DNA of 9,615 bases from Microcaldota archaeon. Lineage in GTDB: Archaea > Micrarchaeota > Micrarchaeia > Anstonellales > Bilamarchaeaceae. The stretch is taken from the NCBI GenBank assembly GCA_026992595.1, contig JALWZW010000081.1, positions 1 to 9,615 on the forward strand, read 5' to 3'. A program made the translations under genes and the position numbers. The notes under the pieces were generated by a model that was given only the letters and a program-made list of their open reading frames with translations, made no database searches and was not told where the DNA came from. Of the stretch, positions 5,173 through 9,615 are shown piece by piece (positions within the stretch are counted from its first letter, which is position 1; every line of letters begins with the position of its first letter).

Positions 5173-6456
5173 CTATTCTTCATCCCCGCTCCTCTCTTGC
5201 TCATCGTCGCTTTCCAACAGCCGCCTATCTCTTTCTTCCTGCTCCTGAATATATTCGCACAGAAGAGGGTCAAGTTCGCAGGCAGGGCTGCCTCCTGGCC
5301 CTGTTATCTCGCCTTCCTCTTCCTCCTCAGGTTGAGAAGGAGCGCTCTCCTCCCTGCTCTCAGAGGGAGTTTCCTCTTCCTCTTCTATACGACGAGGAAC
5401 ATGCTTGTAGGTAAAGCAGCCAGAGGTATCAGCGTTAAAGTCAACGGCAAGAGGATAGTTAAGAAGGTCTATAGATAAGAATAAAGTTTTGTTAAGAGGG
5501 TCATAAGCCGCCCTAAAAACAGTTTGACAGCCGCCTGTAAGCGCAACGCCAATGCGGAAATAATCAGAGACCTCAAGCGAAGAACTGGAAGAAAGGGCTG
5601 GGCGGTGATAGGAAGCGAAGAGAAGCAAGAATATTTCAGGGATGTAATAGCTGAAACTCGCATAAAAGGAAAAGGTGGAGGGGAGTTCCGCGTTCTCAAA
5701 ACGCATATTCCTATACCCTAAAGAGGTATAAAGGCGGAAGAGGCGGTTAGGGCCGCCTAACTGCCCGGTCATTTCAAACCCGCCATAACCGCCCCACCAA
5801 GAGAGGTCTTTGCTTAAAAAAGCGTTGGCATAAAAGCCCAGCGAAAAGGGGCGGTCTAAACCAAACCTTATGAGGCGGAAGGTGAAAAGGTTCTTGGTTT
5901 TCTGTTCATCATCTTCTTTAAACTGTAGATAAAGATAACTAGCACCTAAACTTACAGGAACAGGGGTGGAAACATCCTGGTAAATATCAATAATAGGCAC
6001 ATTTATAATGCTGACATTTGCCGCCGGCCATCCCATTAAACTTAAGCCGCCCATCCTCCCCCTTAAAGGACCTGCAATAACCCTTCCGCTTAAAGTTTCT
6101 GGCTCCCATTCCGCGCCCTCCATGGGCCCAAATCTAAAGTAAGGAACCGCTCCTAAATTAAGTTCTCCTAAGAATCTGCGCTCTCCATCCTCCTCAATCT
6201 GTTTCTCTGTGGCAAGCGCATTAAGGTCAGCATGGATCTCTTCAGAGCCGCCCGCAGTGTTAAGGTCAAAATATTCAGCAACGCGTATGTTTCCCCTTCC
6301 ATACTCTTCTTTACGCACTTTGGTGAACATGCAGGAAGTGAGGGTGAGCGCTGCGAGCAAGGGAGCGCACCTTTGCTTAACCCTATCCCACCAGCGCTTT
6401 CCTTTCCTCTTTTCCGCCTCTCCAACTACACCCTTCCTTTTAAACAAAGCGCGCAT
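5173..6456 (-). CDS. Putative lipoprotein with beta-strand-rich body and acidic C-terminal tail
   Basis: No known family is recognised. The N-terminus is basic for 29 residues and contains WWD (22-24). APLLAALTLTSC (31-42) then ends in a lipobox-like LTSC with C42 as the predicted lipidated residue. Landmarks shared with the 387-aa paralogue are RVAEY (58-62), GSEEIHAD (70-77), PYFR (105-108), VPIIDIYQD (153-161), FTFRLIRFGLD (191-201) with GFYANAF (207-213), GGYG (222-225) and LFRLYTSLGY (239-248). From 150 to 340 the chain alternates short amphipathic, aromatic-rich strands with tight turns, suggesting a barrel or large beta-sheet. C310 and C347 match the paralogue's pair. Residues 355-427 are unique to this copy: an acidic, Ser/Pro-rich tail with two Glu runs and a C393-x6-C400 pair. 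ATG at 6456 has no Shine-Dalgarno but has an AT-rich TATA element about 25 bases upstream, pointing to a leaderless message. It is probably the first gene of a two-gene operon. A soluble beta-rich surface protein is the alternative to a barrel. Confidence 0.87.
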   Translation of the reverse strand: MRALFKRKGVVGEAEKRKGKRWWDRVKQRCAPLLAALTLTSCMFTKVRKEEYGRGNIRVAEYFDLNTAGGSEEIHADLNALATEKQIEEDGERRFLGELNLGAVPYFRFGPMEGAEWEPETLSGRVIAGPLRGRMGGLSLMGWPAANVSIINVPIIDIYQDVSTPVPVSLGASYLYLQFKEDDEQKTKNLFTFRLIRFGLDRPFSLGFYANAFLSKDLSWWGGYGGFEMTGQLGGPNRLFRLYTSLGYRNMRFENAELPSTFSFYASFSYYIPEIFLLLFASYHRPALSSSSSLEVSDYFRIGVALTGGCQTVFRAAYDPLNKTLFLSIDLLNYPLAVDFNADTSGCFTYKHVPRRIEEEEETPSESREESAPSQPEEEEEGEITGPGGSPACELDPLLCEYIQEQEERDRRLLESDDEQERSGDEE

Positions 6457-6473
6457 AAAAAATAAGTGTGGTG

Positions 6474-6488
6474 AAAAATTTTTAAAAG
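6474..6488 (-). promoter_or_regulatory. TATA-like promoter element for the 427/387-aa operon
   Basis: The minus strand carries a TTTTAAAAATTTTT-type element centred about 25 bases before the ATG at 6456. No Shine-Dalgarno is present between them. This spacing is what an archaeal box A driving a leaderless or near-leaderless transcript would show. It is a guess from spacing and composition. Confidence 0.45.
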
Positions 6489-6507
6489 TGGTTTAAACCC
6501 AATCCCA

Positions 6508-6523
6508 GCGAAAACATTTAAAT
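6508..6523 (+). promoter_or_regulatory. Archaeal BRE/TATA promoter of the DUF373 gene
   Basis: A purine-rich AGCGAAAA stretch (BRE-like) at about 6507-6514 runs directly into CATTTAAAT (6515-6523). The TATA centre is about 24 bases before the ATG at 6543, which suits a leaderless transcript. The 86-base gap 6457-6542 thus holds two back-to-back promoters and I see nothing else in it. Confidence 0.5.
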
Positions 6524-6542
6524 GGAGAAAAATAAGGTTTAA

Positions 6543-7778
6543 ATGATGGGAAAGATTCTGGTGCTTTGCATTGACAGAGATAATGACTTGTACGAGAAGG
6601 CAAAGGTGCGGGGACCAGTGATAGGAAGGGAGCAAAATATAAAAGCGGCGCTTGCGCTCTCGTTAGCAGACCCGGAAGATGCAGACGCAAACGCAATTTA
6701 TTATGCGGTAAAAATGCACGATAAGTTGAAAAAAGAGGGCAAAGAGGTTGTGGTAGCAACGCTCACAGGAGATAAAAGATTAGGGTATAAAGCGGACAGA
6801 ATTATAAGCGAGCAGTTGGACGCACTTTTGAACTCAGAGGAGATAGAAAGTTGCATACTGGTAACCGATGGGGTGGCAGATGAAGAGGTCTACCCTATCA
6901 TAAAGTCACGAATAAAAATAGATTCTACAAAGGTGGTGATAGTAAAACAGGCAAAGGAGTTGGAAAAAACCTATTTTGTGCTGTTGGAAAAACTTAAAGA
7001 TCCCTATTTTGCAAGAATACTTATAGGGGTGCCAGCAATCCTTATTTTGCTGCTCTCATTGGCTAGTTACTTTGGGTTAGGATTAGAAATAATAGGAATA
7101 ATAATAGGCCTCTATCTTTTAATGAGATTGTTCGCAGTAGATGAAAGAATAGAAGAGATTATAGAAGAATTCAGATTCTCCTTTGCAAAATCTAGTTGGA
7201 TAACTTATGTGGGCGCAACCGCCATTATAGCTTTGGGGGTGTTGATAGCATTTCAAACTTATGAGCAGAGCGCGCTTCTGGATATTGAGAAAAAAATAGC
7301 GCTAACAATTGGCTCTGTTATATGGCTTCTCTTTACCGCAGTGTTTATAATTTTGATAGGGAAAAGCATAGATGCGATAAAGGAGAGGAAAAAATACAAA
7401 ATATCAAAATATTTCCTTTACGGAAGCGCTGCCTTCCTCACCGCCGCAGTGGTTTGGACAGGAAGTCAGTGGGTCGCCAACATTTACGAGCCATATATAG
7501 ATTTTGGTATGTTTCTCCTTTCGCTATTAATAGCAAGCGCTGCCGGCTATTTCTCCCATTCTGCAGCCCAATGGATAAAGAAAAAGGCGCTTAGTGAAAT
7601 GGGGATTGAAGGAAAAGAGGTTATTAATGAGGAGGGAGAGTACATAGGCAAGGTGGAAAGCATAGAAGAGGACTTTGTAAAGATAAAGGGCAAGTTTGGA
7701 AAGAGGATTAAATTAGAATGGGAAAAGGTGGAGCAGGTAGAAGGGGAAAAACTCATAGTAGAGGCAAAGGCGTATTAG
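6543..7778 (+). CDS. DUF373 family archaeal membrane protein with C-terminal PRC-barrel-like domain
   Basis: DUF373 proteins are archaeal membrane proteins of unknown biochemical role. Residues 4-150 form a Rossmann-like cytoplasmic domain opening with KILVLCIDRDNDL (4-16), the family's hallmark, then GPVIGREQNIKAALAL, ADPEDADANAIYYAVK, ATLTGDKRLGYKADRI and LVTDGVADEEV. Six probable membrane segments follow from about residue 158 to 340, starting ILIGVPAILILLLSLASY, LEIIGIIIGLYLLMRL, WITYVGATAIIALGVL, LTIGSVIWLLFTAVFII, YFLYGSAAFLTAAVVW and DFGMFLLSLLIASAAGY. The last 55 or so residues (from GKEVINEEGEYIGKVE, about 357) look like a PRC-barrel: a GKEV...D/EGE.IGKV hairpin followed by paired strands. 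The gene is complete with ATG at 6543. A second ATG directly follows, and starting there would give the same protein less one Met. Its stop lies 12 bases from the convergent LonB stop. The family call is firm; the PRC-barrel call is moderate. Confidence 0.92.
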   Translation: MMGKILVLCIDRDNDLYEKAKVRGPVIGREQNIKAALALSLADPEDADANAIYYAVKMHDKLKKEGKEVVVATLTGDKRLGYKADRIISEQLDALLNSEEIESCILVTDGVADEEVYPIIKSRIKIDSTKVVIVKQAKELEKTYFVLLEKLKDPYFARILIGVPAILILLLSLASYFGLGLEIIGIIIGLYLLMRLFAVDERIEEIIEEFRFSFAKSSWITYVGATAIIALGVLIAFQTYEQSALLDIEKKIALTIGSVIWLLFTAVFIILIGKSIDAIKERKKYKISKYFLYGSAAFLTAAVVWTGSQWVANIYEPYIDFGMFLLSLLIASAAGYFSHSAAQWIKKKALSEMGIEGKEVINEEGEYIGKVESIEEDFVKIKGKFGKRIKLEWEKVEQVEGEKLIVEAKAY

Positions 7779-7790
7779 ATGCAAATGGTG

Positions 7791-9615
7791 CTAAAGTTTG
7801 AATTTGCGTAGCAATGCCTTTTTTTCTTTGCAGTCCTTTAATGCGTGCTTTAGCACTTCTTTTATATTTTCCACAAACACCACTTCAATATCTCTCTCCA
7901 GCACATCATCCTTATTGGACTTAGGCACCAAAACCTTCTTTATCCCCGCCTCTTTAGCCGCTCTAATTTTAGCGCTCACCCCGCCAACAGGCAGCACCCT
8001 TCCGCGCACATCTAAAGAGCCAGTCATAGCAACATCCTGCCTCACAGGGATGTTAGAAAGCGCCGAGATTACTGCCACTGCAATAGAAATGGAAGCGCTG
8101 TCCCCTTCTACGCCCTCATAAGTTTGAAGGAATTGTATATGTATATCCTTCTGCGATATCTCGCTTCCCACATACTTCTTAAAAATCGCGGAAACATTAG
8201 AGACCGCTTCCTTTGCAATGGTGCCTAATTTGCCTGTGGCAATAACATGACCCTCGCTTTTGGAAGCGCTTGGGGTGGCCTCTGCAACAATGGGAAGCAC
8301 AATGCCTGTGTGCCCATCTCCAAACACCGCCAACCCATTAACGCGCCCTATTTCATAGCCCTTAGTGGTAAAGGAAAGATACTCCTTTTTCCGCTCAATC
8401 ATCTTGCTTGCCAACTGGCTCTCCACCGGCTTGGCAAGAGATTTAGCGCTTAAGACATCCTCTCTAAGCACAAACTCATGGCCCCGCTCCCTTGCAATAT
8501 CTCCTGCAACGCGCACCAACCCGCCCAACTCTCTTAAATTAAGGGTGAGTTTTTTCTTCCTTCCTGCCATTCTCCGCGCTTCTTTAATGACCTCCTCAAC
8601 CGCCTCGCGCGTAAAATGAGGGATTTTGCCATCCTTAACAACTTCCTGCGCCACAAACCGCACCAATTTATCCTCATTTTCAGGAGTATCATCCATTGCC
8701 TCATCAACATAAACCTCATAACCATTGCCTCTTATACGAGAGCGCAAAGCAGGATGAATAGAAGCCAAGTCAGGCAAATTGCCCGCTGCCACTAAAACAA
8801 AATCAGAAGGCACCGGTTCTGTCTTTACCAGCGCGCCAGAACTCATTTCGCTTTGGCCGGTAATGGAATATTTTCTTTCCTGCATAGCGGTAAGCAATTC
8901 CTGCTGCCAATTAAACTTAAGGGAAGCAATCTCATCAATAAACAGCACCCCTTTATTTGCTAAATGGATGGCTCCTGCTTCCACCCGCAAATGGGCAGGG
9001 GTGCCCAACCCTCCGCTTTGCAAAGGGTCATGCTTTACATCGCCCAAAAGAGAACCTGCCTTTGCACCGGTTGCATCCACAAAAGGGGCAGAGGCGCGGC
9101 CGCTGTTATCTACAATAAGTTTGGGAGAAAAATCCTCAAAAGGCGCCATCCTTCTCCCCAAACCATGCGCTGCAGAAGAGAGCAAGAACAAAAAGCCCAA
9201 AATGCCCAAAATTGCGATAAACATCCATTTAGCGCCTTCTTCTAAAGGAGAGAAAACCACCGCAAGAAGGAGCAATGCTAAAAAAATGAGGAGGGAGGTG
9301 GGGGAAGTAGAGGGCTCTTCCCTTTTCACCTTATAAGAAGCAATGCGGCGGCCCAACCCCACAGCAATCCGCTTAGGCAACTGCTCCTTAGGAGTGTTTT
9401 TAATAATCTCTAATTCCTTTTTTGAGTAATATTTTTGAAAGCCGCCTTTAACAATCTCCTCATAAGAAGGATAGGTTTTAACCACTCTTATGCGCGGTTG
9501 GTTCTCGTTTTGTCTGTTAGGGTAAACCAACACATCTTCCAAATCCACCCCTTGCATAAGCTCTGCCATCGCCTGTGCCATCATGCTTTTTCCTGTTCCA
9601 GGCGGCCCTATAAGA
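7791..9615 (-). CDS. lonB: ATP-dependent archaeal Lon protease (LonB type), 5' end cut by the window
   Basis: This is a membrane-anchored AAA+ protease that unfolds and degrades cytoplasmic proteins. The frame continues past the ATG at 9584 to the edge as LIGPPGTGKS, which is the Walker A motif, so that ATG is internal and the true start lies outside. In order it has Walker A at the edge; a two-helix membrane insertion between Walker A and B (about 9190-9300, LLIFLALLLLAVVF and WMFIAILGILGFLFLL), which is diagnostic of archaeal LonB; Walker B GVLFIDE with DE at 8931-8936; sensor-1 LVAAGN near 8780; an arginine-finger region ALRSRIRG; and a C-terminal Ser-Lys protease domain. The catalytic serine is in GDSAS (codon 8097-8099) and the lysine in GGVSAK (codon 7968-7970). 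Both are present, so the protease should be active. Only about 40-50 N-terminal residues should be missing. It converges on the DUF373 gene. No ssDNA-type or LonA N-terminal domain is seen. Confidence 0.97.
   Translation of the reverse strand, partial: LIGPPGTGKSMMAQAMAELMQGVDLEDVLVYPNRQNENQPRIRVVKTYPSYEEIVKGGFQKYYSKKELEIIKNTPKEQLPKRIAVGLGRRIASYKVKREEPSTSPTSLLIFLALLLLAVVFSPLEEGAKWMFIAILGILGFLFLLSSAAHGLGRRMAPFEDFSPKLIVDNSGRASAPFVDATGAKAGSLLGDVKHDPLQSGGLGTPAHLRVEAGAIHLANKGVLFIDEIASLKFNWQQELLTAMQERKYSITGQSEMSSGALVKTEPVPSDFVLVAAGNLPDLASIHPALRSRIRGNGYEVYVDEAMDDTPENEDKLVRFVAQEVVKDGKIPHFTREAVEEVIKEARRMAGRKKKLTLNLRELGGLVRVAGDIARERGHEFVLREDVLSAKSLAKPVESQLASKMIERKKEYLSFTTKGYEIGRVNGLAVFGDGHTGIVLPIVAEATPSASKSEGHVIATGKLGTIAKEAVSNVSAIFKKYVGSEISQKDIHIQFLQTYEGVEGDSASISIAVAVISALSNIPVRQDVAMTGSLDVRGRVLPVGGVSAKIRAAKEAGIKKVLVPKSNKDDVLERDIEVVFVENIKEVLKHALKDCKEKKALLRKFKL
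7819..7829 (+). terminator. Possible U-rich archaeal terminator of the DUF373 gene
   Basis: Seven T residues (7819-7825), then C and TTT, occur about 40 bases after the DUF373 stop. Archaeal RNA polymerase often ends transcription at T-runs without a hairpin. The run also encodes Lys codons near the LonB C-terminus on the other strand, so it may be coincidental. Confidence 0.35.

Noticed and set aside
5022..5478. Two overlapping plus-strand open frames (130 and 102 residues) across the junction of the paralogues
   Set aside because: They are antisense to the conserved N-terminus of one paralogue and the acidic tail of the other, which are supported by mutual similarity.
4517..5886. Direct repeats as a mobile element or insertion-sequence signature
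   Set aside because: The repeats lie within homologous coding regions of two paralogues, with no transposase, inverted ends or target duplications.
8779..9336. Plus-strand open frame of 185 residues
   Set aside because: It is wholly antisense to the LonB AAA+ domain, whose motifs are unambiguous.
9582..9584. ATG as the start of LonB
   Set aside because: The frame continues upstream to the edge through GPPGTGKS, the Walker A motif, so this Met is internal.
1..9615. tRNA, rRNA, CRISPR array, attachment site or replication origin
   Set aside because: No cloverleaf-like segment, regular spaced repeat, integrase or origin-type repeat cluster was seen; non-coding gaps are all under 90 bases.

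Overview
The window looks archaeal and is densely packed. It has about 43% GC by eye, and its longest gap without a gene is about 86 bases. The archaeal assignment rests on four gene families: a membrane-anchored LonB-type Lon protease, a DUF373 membrane protein, a geranylgeranyl reductase that saturates archaeal isoprenoid lipids, and a dedicated small ferredoxin. Promoters look archaeal (TATA boxes about 25 nt ahead of start codons with no Shine-Dalgarno), while other genes use GGTG-type ribosome sites. A DPANN lineage or a small-genome euryarchaeote is possible, but the sequence alone does not settle this.

Layout. (1) 2-2885, plus strand: the C-terminal part of a charged protein ending in a winged-helix-like domain and cut by the left edge, then an HD-domain phosphohydrolase, an 8Fe (2x[4Fe-4S]) ferredoxin and geranylgeranyl reductase. 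The last three abut or overlap and are probably translated together. (2) 2875-6456: a block of four genes I cannot assign to any family. A 154-aa Arg-rich protein (minus) and a 190-aa protein (plus) diverge from one short promoter region. They are followed by two minus-strand paralogues of 387 and 427 aa. Both paralogues have a lipobox-like N-terminus, a beta-strand-rich aromatic body and two cysteines at identical spacing. (3) 6543-7778, plus: a six-TM DUF373 protein with a PRC-barrel-like tail. (4) 7791-9615, minus: archaeal LonB, complete from Walker A to the C-terminus and cut by the right edge.

How the genes fit together. The ferredoxin probably supplies electrons to geranylgeranyl reductase for membrane-lipid saturation. 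DUF373 and LonB are both membrane proteins, but they are convergent and need not be linked in function. The 2875-6456 block lies between conserved archaeal genes and differs from them in composition (Arg over Lys in the minus-strand proteins), so it is the best candidate for something undescribed. My leading reading is a pair of lipid-anchored, disulfide-containing, barrel-like surface proteins, the 427-aa copy probably the first gene of a two-gene operon. That is inference from sequence pattern, not from a recognised family.

No rRNA, tRNA, CRISPR array, transposase, integrase or attachment site was seen.
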